A DNA stretch of 64,000 bases from JAUVZF01 sp964539385 (GTDB lineage: Bacteria; Planctomycetota; Phycisphaerae; FEN-1346), in the NCBI GenBank assembly GCA_964539385.1, contig CAZIJC010000006.1, positions 1 through 64,000 of the forward strand, read 5' to 3'. The notes under the pieces are model-generated. The model did no database searches, was not told the DNA's origin, and was given only the letters and a program-made list of their open reading frames with translations. The position numbers were made by a program, and so were the translations under genes. Shown here piece after piece: positions 21,464 to 30,138 of the stretch (its first letter is position 1; each line of letters opens with the position of its first letter).

Positions 21464-23491
21464 ATGAAGGCGCTTCTGAAAGCCCTGCGTTACTGCTGGC
21501 CGTACCGCGGCCGGATCGTCCTTGCGTGGGTGTGCGGCCTGGCGGCGTCGGTGATGTGGGCGGGCTCGATCTCCACCATTCTGCCGGCCTTCAACATCCT
21601 GTTTGCGCCCGAGCCGGAGGGGGTCCGCTTCTACACGCGCCCCGTCCGCGGCGATGCCCGGCAACGCGAACGCATCCTGGAAGCCGACGCCTCGTGGCAG
21701 GTCCACACGGATGCGTCTGTGGCGGAATTCGAGGTCCGGGACAAGACCGTCCGCGTTGCCCCGGACGTCAAAGTGATCCGCCCCCAGGGCGGGCTCGGGG
21801 CGCTTGCCCGGCAGGCCGAGCGCGACGGCGAGGTCTACGCGCCCGTGCTCTCGTGGCTCGCCGAGCACCTGCCGACCGACCGTTACGAGTGCCTCGTCTG
21901 GATCATGGTCGTCATCGTCGTGATGATGATCGCGCGCGGCGGGCTGGACTATGCGTACGAGTACCTGGTGGGGCACGCGACGGCGCGGGCGATCCTGGGG
22001 ATTCGCCTCAAGGTGTACGACCACGTGCTGCGCTCGCGGCTGTCGCAGTTCGGGGCGGTGGGTCCGAGCGAGATCATGAGCCGCTTTCAGCAGGACTGCT
22101 TCTTTCTGGTTGAAGGGACGAAGACGCTCCTGGGAAAGACGGTGGTCATGCCGCCCCGGGCGGTCATCTGCCTGATCCCTGCCATCTACCTGGGTGCGGC
22201 CATCGACCCGTGGCTGCCTCTGACGATCCTGGTGGCGGTGCCGCTGGTGGTGGTTCTAGTGCGGCAATTCGCCCGCCTGATGCGGCGAGCCAGCCGAAAG
22301 GCCCTCGAAAGCCGCGCCGTGCTGATGGGAAACCTCGAAGAGAGCCTCTTCGGTATCCGGGTCGTCAAGGGCTACGGCCTGGAAGGCCAGCAGCGGCGGC
22401 GGTTCTTCCACGCCAGCCGCCGCCTGTTCAAAAACTGGCTGCGAAACATCCGAATCCAGGCCATTACCGGCCCCACCGTGGAGACGATCTTCACGGTGTC
22501 GGCGGCAGCGGCGGTGATCGTGGGCGGCAAGATTATCATCACCCACGGATTCGACGCGGTGGAACTTGGAAAACTGACGGGCTTCTTCGCCCTGCTCGTC
22601 GGCGCCCTGGACCCGGTCAGAAAACTCTCGAACGTCTCGAACCGCGTGCAGAAGGCGGCGGCCGGCGCCGAGCGCGTCTTCGCCCTGCTCAATGCCGAAC
22701 TCGAACCCCGTTACGGCAAAAGAGGCCACGAGTTGCCACGGCTGGCCGACCAAATCGAATTCCGCAACGTGTCCTTCGAGTACGTCGCCGGCAAACCGGT
22801 CCTGCGGGACATCACCCTGACCGTCCGACGCGGGGAAATCGTGGCCATTATCGGCCGGACGGGGTGCGGCAAAACGACCCTCGTGAGTCTGGTGCCGCGA
22901 TTCTTCGACCCGACCGCCGGCGCCATCCGCATCGACGGAACCGACATCCGCGACGTCACCCTCCGGAGCCTTCGGGAGCAGACCGCTTACGTCCCGCAGG
23001 AGACCATCCTTTTCGCCGACACCGTGGCCGCCAACATCGCCCTCGGGGCGCCACGGGCCGACCGCCGCCACCCCTCGCGCGAGTCTGTCGAGCGGGCCGC
23101 ACGCGCGGCACACGCCGACACCTTCATCCGCGAGATGCCCGAAGGATACGACACGCTCGTCGGCGAACACGGGACGACGCTGTCGGGCGGCGAGCGGCAG
23201 CGGCTGGCACTCGCGCGGGCGATCCTGCGCGAACCCGCCATTCTGGTCCTCGACGAGGCCACCAGCGCCCTGGACGAGGAGACCCAGGCCCTTGTCCAGG
23301 ACACGCTCCGGGAATTCGTCAAGGGCAGGACGACCCTGCTGATCGCCCACCGCCTCTCAACGCTCTCGATCTGCAACCGCATCGTTGTGATGGACGCCGG
23401 CCGCATTGTAGACGCCGGGACGCACGACGAACTTCTCGAAAGATGCACGCTTTATCGGCGTCTGCGGGAAGTCGGCCTCGACGACCGGTGA
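21464..23491 (+). CDS. ABC exporter, fused permease/ATPase (MsbA-like)
   Basis: A 675-residue half-transporter. The N-terminal membrane domain has about six helices (for example CLVWIMVVIVVMMIARGG and IYLGAAIDPWLPLTILVAV), and the ATPase domain has Walker A GRTGCGKTTLV, signature LSGGERQRLALARA and Walker B ILVLDEATSALD. The family exports lipids, glycolipids or peptides as homodimers. Between the first helix and the second there is an unusual segment of about 95 residues (from FAPEPEGVRFYTRPVRG to APVLSWLAEHLPTDRYE) that should lie on the outer face. ATG 21464 begins MKALLKALRYCWPYRGR; earlier codons are repeat sequence. No cognate partner is seen. Confidence 0.88.
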   Translation: MKALLKALRYCWPYRGRIVLAWVCGLAASVMWAGSISTILPAFNILFAPEPEGVRFYTRPVRGDARQRERILEADASWQVHTDASVAEFEVRDKTVRVAPDVKVIRPQGGLGALARQAERDGEVYAPVLSWLAEHLPTDRYECLVWIMVVIVVMMIARGGLDYAYEYLVGHATARAILGIRLKVYDHVLRSRLSQFGAVGPSEIMSRFQQDCFFLVEGTKTLLGKTVVMPPRAVICLIPAIYLGAAIDPWLPLTILVAVPLVVVLVRQFARLMRRASRKALESRAVLMGNLEESLFGIRVVKGYGLEGQQRRRFFHASRRLFKNWLRNIRIQAITGPTVETIFTVSAAAAVIVGGKIIITHGFDAVELGKLTGFFALLVGALDPVRKLSNVSNRVQKAAAGAERVFALLNAELEPRYGKRGHELPRLADQIEFRNVSFEYVAGKPVLRDITLTVRRGEIVAIIGRTGCGKTTLVSLVPRFFDPTAGAIRIDGTDIRDVTLRSLREQTAYVPQETILFADTVAANIALGAPRADRRHPSRESVERAARAAHADTFIREMPEGYDTLVGEHGTTLSGGERQRLALARAILREPAILVLDEATSALDEETQALVQDTLREFVKGRTTLLIAHRLSTLSICNRIVVMDAGRIVDAGTHDELLERCTLYRRLREVGLDDR

Positions 23492-23539
23492 CCGGCGCGC
23501 AAGCACTTTCTCCATCGGCACTTAGGCGCTTCGGCCGCC

Positions 23540-23559
23540 TGTGGATACCTTGTGGACAG
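23540..23559. promoter_or_regulatory. Two DnaA-box-like sites
   Basis: TGTGGATAC differs from the reverse DnaA-box consensus TGTGGATAA at one base; TGTGGACAG differs at two. They are 11 bp apart, about one helical turn, and face a short AT-rich stretch. Binding is inferred only. Confidence 0.5.
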
Positions 23560-23827
23560 TTTTTTTGCCCCGCCGTAAGTGCGTTTTACAAAACAAGTTA
23601 TGACGCGCCGTGCGTTGGGGGCACTGTTAGCAATCGCCTGGGCCCACCGGCTTCCGCAGTAAACGGGCGGGGCACACCCACCGGGCGTGGCGACGATTTC
23701 CGGCCCAGTACGGGTCCGTATGGACAGGGGCGCTTGCGCCCAGGGCCGGGCGGGCCTGTCCTTTCGACCGAGGCCATACGGCCGAGCGGAGAAATCTCGC
23801 CGCCCGAAACAGCCGGCGGCGGGTATA

Positions 23828-23910
23828 GCGCGGTGGGTCTCCCGGCCCACCGCGCTCCAATGGTGACCTTCCCGCTCCTGCGTGCGCGGCGGGTCAGGAG
23901 ACCCGCCGCA
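23828..23910. repeat. Paired palindrome element (second complete copy)
   Basis: GCGCGGTGGGTCTCC/CGGCCCACCGCGC at 23828-23855, then after 30 bp GCGGCGGGTCAGGAGACCCGCCGC at 23886-23909. Same order and orientation as at 2056-2125, but with a longer spacer. Confidence 0.75.
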
Positions 23911-23998
23911 CAATCTCGGAGTGACGGAGACCATCGCCGGCCCTCCTGCGAAGCGAAAAGAATCCTTTCCTCCCCGCCCGAGAGACGCTATCTTTGCG

Positions 23999-24027
23999 TT
24001 GACGGAACGGTGGGCATGTGGTAGGGT
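23999..24027 (+). promoter_or_regulatory. Candidate sigma-70-type promoter for dnaA
   Basis: TTGACG at 23999-24004, a 17-base spacer, and TAGGGT at 24022-24027. The -35 match is good, the -10 match fair; about 130 bp upstream of the dnaA start. Confidence 0.4.
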
Positions 24028-24161
24028 GTGTCGGTTTCCGCCGTGGCGTTTCTTAAGCGCTTCATGCGGACGGGCCCGGCGGAGGGGTAGCGCGGTTGCG
24101 GCGCCTGGCCCGGTGGCGCTGTTTTATCATACGACATACATTTATAAGGAAAACGGCTTTC

Positions 24162-25496
24162 ATGTCGCCGGCCGAGCCGAACCTCTGGCAACAAGCGCTC
24201 GAACACCTCAGCGGGCAGTTCTCGGATGCGCCCATCCCGCCGTGGCTGGCCCGCGCGCATCTCGATGAATTGGACGCGTCGCATTTGGCGGTGACGCTCC
24301 CCGGGACGGCAAGCGAAACGGGCCTGAGCGATGCGCTCCGCTCGGCCCTCCACAAGGCGCTTGAGAAGGCCGTTGGAAAACGGATCCAGGTCGAGTTCCG
24401 CTCAGGGGCCGGCCTGGCGGCGGTCCGGCAACCGCGCCTCGCCTCACCGCGCGACGGTCGGTTGCGCGACGATCGCCCGCCGCTCAATCCCCTGTACACC
24501 TTCGAGAACTTCGTCACCGGCCCGTCCAACCGCATGGCTCACGCGTCGGCCCTGGCGGTGAGCGATCTGCCGGGTCGTGCTTACAACCCGCTCTTCATTC
24601 ACGCCAGCGTCGGCCTCGGCAAGAGCCATCTGATGCAGGCGATCTGTCACCAGTTGCTCCAGACGCGCCCGGATGTGGCCATGATGTACTTGTCGTGCGA
24701 GGATTTTGTGAACCAGTTCATCGCCGCCATTGAACGGGGCCAGATCGAAGATTTCCGCTACAAGTTCCGTTACCTGGACGTGCTTGTCATCGACGACGTC
24801 CACTTCCTGACGAACAAGGACCGGACGCAGGAAGAGTTCTTCCACACCTTCAACGCGCTGTATCAGGCCCAGAAACAGGTTGTCTTGTCGAGCGACTCCC
24901 CGCCGCACGAGATTCCGCGGATCGAAGAGCGGCTGGTCAGCCGATTCAAGTGGGGTTTGGTTGTGCGCATTGACCGGCCGAGTTACGAAACCCGGGTGGC
25001 CATCGTACAGAAGAAGGCGCGCCTTCGCGGAAAAGAACTGCCGGAAGACGTGGTGCGGCACCTCGCGACCGTCGTGGACACCAACACCCGCGAACTTGAG
25101 GGCGCCGTCGTGCGCGTGTTCGGCCACGCCGCCCTGCGCGAGCGCCAGATCGACATGGACCTGGCGAAGGAGGCGCTGCGCGACCTGGTGGCCTCGCCCA
25201 GCCGCACCATCACGATTCAAGAGATCGCCGACGCCGTTCTTCTGCGGTTCAACGTGCGCCTGTCGGATCTGCAGAGCAGGCGCCGGGCGCAGTCCGTAAC
25301 CCTGCCACGCCAGATATGTATGTATCTTGCCCGCCGGCTGACGAACCGGAGCCTCGAAGAGGTCGGCGCCTTCTTCGGTGGTCGCGACCACACGACCGTC
25401 CTGCACGCCGATCGCAAGATCCGGCGGATGGTGGGCCACGACCCGGCCTTCCGTGGACTGATCGAGGCCATAGAGGCCCAGATTTTCAGACAATAA
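24162..25496 (+). CDS. dnaA: Chromosomal replication initiator DnaA
   Basis: A 444-residue DnaA. Domain I is residues 1-80 (LWQQALEHLSGQF), a basic linker follows, then the AAA+ domain begins NPLYTFENFVTGPSNRMAH with Walker A ASVGLGKSHLMQAI (Ser in place of the usual Thr after GK), Walker B LDVLVIDDVHFL and the sensor SSDSPPHEIP. Domain IV has the DNA-binding signature GGRDHTTVLHADRKI near residue 410. It binds DnaA boxes and opens the origin. ATG 24162 follows AAGGAAA at 8 bases. The gene is followed by a 287-bp AT-richer region and dnaN, the conserved order near bacterial origins. Confidence 0.97.
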   Translation: MSPAEPNLWQQALEHLSGQFSDAPIPPWLARAHLDELDASHLAVTLPGTASETGLSDALRSALHKALEKAVGKRIQVEFRSGAGLAAVRQPRLASPRDGRLRDDRPPLNPLYTFENFVTGPSNRMAHASALAVSDLPGRAYNPLFIHASVGLGKSHLMQAICHQLLQTRPDVAMMYLSCEDFVNQFIAAIERGQIEDFRYKFRYLDVLVIDDVHFLTNKDRTQEEFFHTFNALYQAQKQVVLSSDSPPHEIPRIEERLVSRFKWGLVVRIDRPSYETRVAIVQKKARLRGKELPEDVVRHLATVVDTNTRELEGAVVRVFGHAALRERQIDMDLAKEALRDLVASPSRTITIQEIADAVLLRFNVRLSDLQSRRRAQSVTLPRQICMYLARRLTNRSLEEVGAFFGGRDHTTVLHADRKIRRMVGHDPAFRGLIEAIEAQIFRQ

Positions 25497-25783
25497 AAGG
25501 CGTGCAAAGATGGTGGCGCAGCCGTGGCGCCGCGATGGACTGTTGAACGGGTCTTCCGTACGGGCACCGCGCGCCACCAAGCAGCCGGTGAAGCGCCACG
25601 AAGTATTTCACCGATTGTCCACAACGCGCGTCGGCGAACGCGCAATGTAAGTCCTTAAACGGAAGGGACTTGTGAGGCACAATTGAGAGACACCGCGTTT
25701 TTCACAGGGCTTATGACTGTTAATGTTTTGTTTTACTCAACAAATACTAAAACTACTTCCTTCAGACCAAAGGAGGTTTCGGG
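25497..25783. promoter_or_regulatory. dnaA-dnaN intergenic region, candidate oriC
   Basis: Contains a one-mismatch DnaA box TTGTCCACA at 25615-25623 and an AT-rich stretch at about 25711-25762 (TTAATGTTTTGTTTTACTC and following) that stands out against the GC-rich surroundings and could be a DNA-unwinding element. Ends with AAAGGAGGT, the dnaN ribosome site. Only one convincing box is seen, so the origin could equally be upstream of dnaA. Confidence 0.5.
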
Positions 25784-26905
25784 ATGAAAGCGGTTTGCGA
25801 TCGTGCAACGTTAACCAGCGGCGTGCAGGTTGCCTCTGCGGTTGTTGCTCCGAGAAGCCCCAAACCGGCTCTTGGTTGCATTAAAATGGCAGCCGAGAAG
25901 GATTCCATAACGCTGCTGGCAACCGACCTGGAGGTTGGTATCCGCATTGAGTTGAACAAAATGGAGGTTCAGGAACCGGGCGTGGGGTTGGTGCCCGCCG
26001 ACCGATTTCACGCGATTCTGCGTGAACTGGATGAGGACACGATTGCGCTGTCCTCGACGGAACAGGAGACCACCATTGAGGCCCCGGGGTCGCACTTTAC
26101 GATCCTGGGTGACAACCCGGAGGACTTTCCACAGGTTCCGGACTTTCCGGAGGAAGGCGCGTTTACTGTTGGGGCCGACGATCTTCTGGCACTCGCCGAG
26201 CGGACGCTGTTCGCTACGGCGAAGGAAAACACTCGCTATGCGCTCAACGGTGTTCTCTGGGAGGTGGAAGGGAAAAACCTGACGCTCGTGGCTACCGACG
26301 GCCGCCGCCTGAGCCTTGCGAAGGGAAAGTGCAAAGACGGGCCCCAAGAGAAGGCAACGGCCATTGTGCCGAGCAAGGCAATGCAACTCATCGTGCGCTG
26401 TCTGACGGATGCGGCCGAGGCCAAAGGCACGGCGCGTGTTGTGATCGGCGAAAAGGACGTCCTTGTGGAGGTGCCGCCCGCCGACGGCGGCAGGAGGGTT
26501 GTTTACTCGCGCCTCGTGGACGGCCATTTTCCGAAGTACGACGATGTGATCCCGAAGGATCTCGACAAGAAGGCTACCCTGGGCACTGGCGCGATGCTGG
26601 CTGCGGTGCGTAAGGCTGCCCTTTTGACAAACGAGGAATCGCGCGGCGTGATGCTGAAGTTCAGCAGCGGAGAACTTGTGATTACCAGCCGCACGCCGGA
26701 AATGGGTGAGGCTGAAATCCGCATGCCCGCTGCCTACGACGGCGAGGACCTCGCGATCGGTTTCAATCCGCAGTATCTCATGGATGCGGCCAAGGTGATT
26801 GACGCGGAGGAATTGGCATTCATGTTCAAGGGGCCGAGCAAGCCTGGCGTCATCCTGGAAGGAAAGACCTTCACCCACGTGGTGATGCCGGTAAGCATTG
26901 TCTAG
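25784..26905 (+). CDS. dnaN: DNA polymerase III beta subunit (sliding clamp)
   Basis: A 373-residue clamp of three repeated domains. Landmarks are LLATDLEVGIRIEL (residues 44-57), PADRFHAILREL, TRYALNGVLWEVEG (residues 149-162), LVATDGRRLSLAKG and the C-terminal HVVMPVSI, close to the canonical end. It encircles DNA and tethers polymerase. The start follows a near-ideal Shine-Dalgarno AAAGGAGGT at 7 bases. Third-position T and A are visibly more frequent here than in flanking genes, with codons such as GTT, GGT and GAT; this may reflect high expression or different mutational exposure near the origin. Confidence 0.97.
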   Translation: MKAVCDRATLTSGVQVASAVVAPRSPKPALGCIKMAAEKDSITLLATDLEVGIRIELNKMEVQEPGVGLVPADRFHAILRELDEDTIALSSTEQETTIEAPGSHFTILGDNPEDFPQVPDFPEEGAFTVGADDLLALAERTLFATAKENTRYALNGVLWEVEGKNLTLVATDGRRLSLAKGKCKDGPQEKATAIVPSKAMQLIVRCLTDAAEAKGTARVVIGEKDVLVEVPPADGGRRVVYSRLVDGHFPKYDDVIPKDLDKKATLGTGAMLAAVRKAALLTNEESRGVMLKFSSGELVITSRTPEMGEAEIRMPAAYDGEDLAIGFNPQYLMDAAKVIDAEELAFMFKGPSKPGVILEGKTFTHVVMPVSIV

Positions 26906-26987
26906 ACGGTCCGGCGTCTGTTGTGTGACCTTGCCGCGCCCGGCCTCTCGGGCGGCGGCTGTCGGCGGGGCTGATGAGGAAAGAATC

Positions 26988-27347
26988 GTGCTCGGCGGAC
27001 ACCGCGAGGCGTCGGACTCCGGCAAAGTGCGGGCGGAGCCCGTGGGCGACATCCTTCAGCGATGGCTTGCCCGCAGCGGGTTGCTCCGGGTGTCGGACCG
27101 GGATCGGGTCTGGGAGGTCTGGCAGCGGCAACTCGGTTCGGATGCGGTTCACACCTGCTTGGTGTCGTTGCGGGGAAACGTAGCCACTTTCTCCGTCGAT
27201 TCGAGCGCCCTGCTTTCAGAACTGAACAATTTCCGGAGGGTGGAACTTCTCGAAGCGCTGCACCGCGAGGTCCGGACGTACTTCGTTCGCGACATCCGGT
27301 TTCGCCTCAAGAAGCAGCCGCCGGCTTCCGGCCCCCCGCCGCGCTGA
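26988..27347 (+). CDS. dciA: DUF721/DciA-like protein
   Basis: A 119-residue protein matching the DUF721 (DciA) family, which loads or recruits the replicative helicase in bacteria lacking DnaC. Features are PVGDILQRWLARSGL (residues 18-32), RVWEVWQRQLG, a beta strand GNVATFSVDSSALLSELN and FVRDIRFRLKK near the end. I start it at GTG 26988 with GAGGAAAG 5 bases upstream; a TTG at 26898 would overlap dnaN. Position directly after dnaA-dnaN agrees with the assignment. recF, frequent at this place, is absent. Confidence 0.82.
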   Translation: MLGGHREASDSGKVRAEPVGDILQRWLARSGLLRVSDRDRVWEVWQRQLGSDAVHTCLVSLRGNVATFSVDSSALLSELNNFRRVELLEALHREVRTYFVRDIRFRLKKQPPASGPPPR

Positions 27348-27388
27348 AGCGGGCGCTGGTGCGTCGGGGCGGTTCGCGCCAAGGCTGC

Positions 27389-28789
27389 TCATTGAGGCTT
27401 TACTTCCTCGGCCCATGCCTTGTGGAGCCCGATGAGGCGTTCGGCGATCTGCGGCTGTTTCTTGATGAAGTTCTCCCGCTCGGGATTCTCGCCGGCCAGG
27501 TTCGCGAGTTCGGTGCCCGTGTCGGCGCGGCCGAGGAGTTTCCAGTCGCCTTCGCGGACGGCCCAGCGGCTCTGCCACTGCCAGTGCAGCACCTTGTGCG
27601 GGGACGGCGCGTCAGGATCTTCGATAACGGGCAGGAGGCTCCGGCCGTCGAGCGTGACGGCGGGCAGCGGGATGCCGCACATCTCGAGAAGGGTGGGGAA
27701 GAAGTCGGCCGCGATGACGGCCTGGTCGCGCACGACGCCGCGCGGCAGGCGCCGGGGAAAAGAAATCATCGCGGGAACGCGGATGCCGCCCTCGTAAAAC
27801 GTCCCCTTGGCGCCGCGCCACTTGCCCGTGTTTCCGCCCCCGCCGTTGGCGCCGTAGTTGGCGCCTTCGGGCAGGCCGCTGGCGTGGTCTTTGCCGCGGA
27901 TCTTGTAGTTTTCGATGGAGTGGCCGTTGTCGCTCATGAACGCCACGATGGTGTTCTCGCGGAGGCCGAGTTCGTCGAGTTTCGCCAGGACCCGCCCCAT
28001 CCGGTCGTCGGTCGTCGAGATCATCTTTGCGTAGGAGCGTCGCGGCATGGGAAGGTGCTTGTACCGCTCGTCGAACTTGGCGTCGGACTGCTCGGGATAG
28101 TGCGGCACGTTGAACGCCAGGTACAGGAAGAACGGCCGGCCGCGGTTGCGCTCGATGAACCCGAGGGCCTCGGCGGTGATCAGGTCGGGGAAATACCGGC
28201 CGCGCTCCAGCACCTCCTGCTTGCCGCGATACAGGTCGTGGTAGCCTTTCCCGTGAAGGAAGAAGTGGTTATAGTTGTCGATGAACCCGTTTCGCAGGCC
28301 GAAGAACTCGTCGAAGCCCTGCTCCGTCGGGCCGTAGTCGAGGCCGGCCCCCAGGTGCCACTTGCCGAACAGGGCCGTGCGGTACCCGGCCGCTTTCAGG
28401 ACCTCGGCCAGCGTTACCTCCGCCAAGTGCATGTTCAGGCCCGTCGGCGCCTTGGCGTTGCCCTGTGTCCAACTGTTGACGCCCGAGCGCTGGGGATGTC
28501 TTCCCGTCAGCAGCAGGGCCCGGGCGGGGCAGCACACCGTGTGGGCGTAGGCCTGCGTGAAGCGGACGCCGCTCGCCGCCACCGAGTCCATCGCCGGCGT
28601 GTACAGGTCCGTCGAGCCGTAGCAGTTGGCGTCGAGCGTGCCCTGGTCGTCGGTAAAGATCAGCAGGACGTTCGGTTTACGCCCTTGCCGCGTGTCCCGG
28701 CCGAACAGGCGCGCGGGGATGGCGGCAGCAACGGCGCCAAGGCCGACCCTCTTCAGGAAGCCGCGTCTCGTGTAAGCGGTGGCGTTCAT
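27389..28789 (-). CDS. Tat-exported sulfatase
   Basis: A 466-residue sulfatase of the formylglycine-dependent type S1. A twin-arginine signal TRRGFLKRVGLGAVAAAIPA is at the N-terminus. The first metal site is LLIFTDDQG, and the maturation motif CCPARALLLTG (C-x-P-x-R) carries the Cys to be oxidised to formylglycine. FGKWHLG, NVPHYP and FMSDNGHSIENYK supply further active-site residues. It hydrolyses sulfate esters, probably of a sulfated polysaccharide, outside the cytoplasm; the exact substrate cannot be told. ATG 28789 is chosen because it opens the signal. The gene is divergent from the aldo/keto reductase 128 bp away. No maturase gene is in the window. Confidence 0.93.
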   Translation of the reverse strand: MNATAYTRRGFLKRVGLGAVAAAIPARLFGRDTRQGRKPNVLLIFTDDQGTLDANCYGSTDLYTPAMDSVAASGVRFTQAYAHTVCCPARALLLTGRHPQRSGVNSWTQGNAKAPTGLNMHLAEVTLAEVLKAAGYRTALFGKWHLGAGLDYGPTEQGFDEFFGLRNGFIDNYNHFFLHGKGYHDLYRGKQEVLERGRYFPDLITAEALGFIERNRGRPFFLYLAFNVPHYPEQSDAKFDERYKHLPMPRRSYAKMISTTDDRMGRVLAKLDELGLRENTIVAFMSDNGHSIENYKIRGKDHASGLPEGANYGANGGGGNTGKWRGAKGTFYEGGIRVPAMISFPRRLPRGVVRDQAVIAADFFPTLLEMCGIPLPAVTLDGRSLLPVIEDPDAPSPHKVLHWQWQSRWAVREGDWKLLGRADTGTELANLAGENPERENFIKKQPQIAERLIGLHKAWAEEVKPQ

Positions 28790-28917
28790 GGTCTCTCCGT
28801 GTGATTTGGGGTTGGCCCCGACTATGCCCTCTCGCCGCCAGTCCGTCAATCGTTTTGATTGACGGGCCGACGCCCCCGGCCTTAGAATCTACTTGGCTCG
28901 AATCGGGAGGTGCCCTG

Positions 28918-30138
28918 ATGATGGAAAGGCGCGAATTCCTTCGCCGCGCTGTCGCGGGCGCGGCGGCGCTGGGCGGCGGCCTGTCGGGTGCCGCGGCCGG
29001 CCGGCCGGCGGCCGAGCGGCGCAACGAGCGCCCGGGCATGACGTACGCCCGGCTCGGACGCACGAACCTGATGGTCTCGCGAATCGGCCACGGCAGCCTG
29101 TACACCAACAGGGAGCGGATTCCACTGCTGGCCAGGCTCTACGAGGGAGGCGTCAATTACTTCGACACGTCCCACGTCTATGGCGGCGGCCGCAGCGAGG
29201 AGGCCTTCGGCGAGTTCTTCGGACGCGACGGACGCCGCAAGAACGTCTTCATCGGCACCAAGATGGACCTGCGCGCACAGATGAAGGCCGGCGAGGGGCT
29301 TTACGCCAAGGCCATGGACCGGACCGAGTCTGCGCTGCGGCGCCTGAAGACCGACCATGTCGATATTATGATGCTCCACGGCTGCACCACGCTCATCGAC
29401 CTTGTCGAGAACGCCGAGTGGCTGCGCGCGGCCGAGGACCTCAAGAAGCAGGGCAAGGCCCGGTTCATCGGCTTCAGCGAACACGCCAAGCCGGCCGAGG
29501 TCCTCACGCGCGCAGCCGCCTGCGGCAAGTACGACGTGGCCATGGTCGCCTTCTCCCTCGTCAAGGGCAAGTGGGGCCACCTCGGACGCGCCGACGTCAA
29601 GGCGATGGACCCGGCGCTGGCGGCCGCCGGGAAGGCCGACATGGGCGTCGTCGTCATAAAAGCGGCCGCCCGCGCCGAGGAGATTCTCGCAGGGACCGCC
29701 GACCCGAAACTTAAAAAGAAAGGCTTCTCGATCCAGCAACTGTGCTACCGTTACGTCCTCGGCGTGCCGGGCGTCCACGCCGTCGTGTGCGGCATGACGA
29801 ACATGACCCACGTCGAGGAGAACCTGAAGGTCCCGGCCATCGACCTGGCCGCCGGGGACGTCGGACGCTTCCGCGACGTTGCGGCGGCGTCGCACGCGTG
29901 CGGCTTCTGCGGAACCTGCCTCGACGCCTGCCCCAACGGCATCGCCGTCCAGGACATCCTGCGGTTCCACTGCTACTGGGGCAACGGGTACCGCAGTGCA
30001 GCGCGGGCGCAGTACGCCGCGCTCCCGCCCGAGCAGCGCGTGCCGGCTTGTCGCGACTGCGGCACGTGCGAGGAAGCCTGCCCGATGCGCGTCCCCGTTC
30101 GCCGGCGCCTCCGCGAGGCCCACCATGTGTTGGCGTGA
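28918..30138 (+). CDS. Aldo/keto reductase with C-terminal 4Fe-4S motifs (Tat signal)
   Basis: A 406-residue protein. A Tat-like signal RREFLRRAVAGAAALGG precedes the TIM-barrel aldo/keto reductase: LGRTNLMVSRIGHGSL, GVNYFDTSHVYGGGRSEEAF, VDIMMLHGCT and FIGFSEHAKP. The C-terminus has two ferredoxin-like clusters, CGFCGTCLDACPNG and CRDCGTCEEACPM, each of the CxxCxxCxxxCP type, so electrons may pass through iron-sulfur centres. The start at ATG 28918 follows GGGAGG. Such proteins are frequent in Planctomycetota beside sulfatases, suggesting sugar oxidation or reduction. It overlaps the following lipoprotein gene by 14 bases. A cytoplasmic paralogue is at 32174. Confidence 0.88.
   Translation: MMERREFLRRAVAGAAALGGGLSGAAAGRPAAERRNERPGMTYARLGRTNLMVSRIGHGSLYTNRERIPLLARLYEGGVNYFDTSHVYGGGRSEEAFGEFFGRDGRRKNVFIGTKMDLRAQMKAGEGLYAKAMDRTESALRRLKTDHVDIMMLHGCTTLIDLVENAEWLRAAEDLKKQGKARFIGFSEHAKPAEVLTRAAACGKYDVAMVAFSLVKGKWGHLGRADVKAMDPALAAAGKADMGVVVIKAAARAEEILAGTADPKLKKKGFSIQQLCYRYVLGVPGVHAVVCGMTNMTHVEENLKVPAIDLAAGDVGRFRDVAAASHACGFCGTCLDACPNGIAVQDILRFHCYWGNGYRSAARAQYAALPPEQRVPACRDCGTCEEACPMRVPVRRRLREAHHVLA

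Larger units (their letters stand above)
23492..24161. other. 670-bp non-coding region upstream of dnaA
   Basis: No credible gene. It contains two DnaA-box-like sites at 23540-23548 (TGTGGATAC) and 23551-23559 (TGTGGACAG), a short AT-richer stretch after them (poly-T and TTTTACAAAACAAGTTATG, 23560-23602), the paired palindrome element at 23828-23910 and a promoter candidate at 23999. It may be part of the origin or carry dnaA autoregulation. Confidence 0.6.

Noticed and set aside
26898..26987. Earlier TTG start for the dciA-like gene
   Set aside because: It overlaps dnaN and lacks a ribosome site, while GTG 26988 has GAGGAAAG at good distance.
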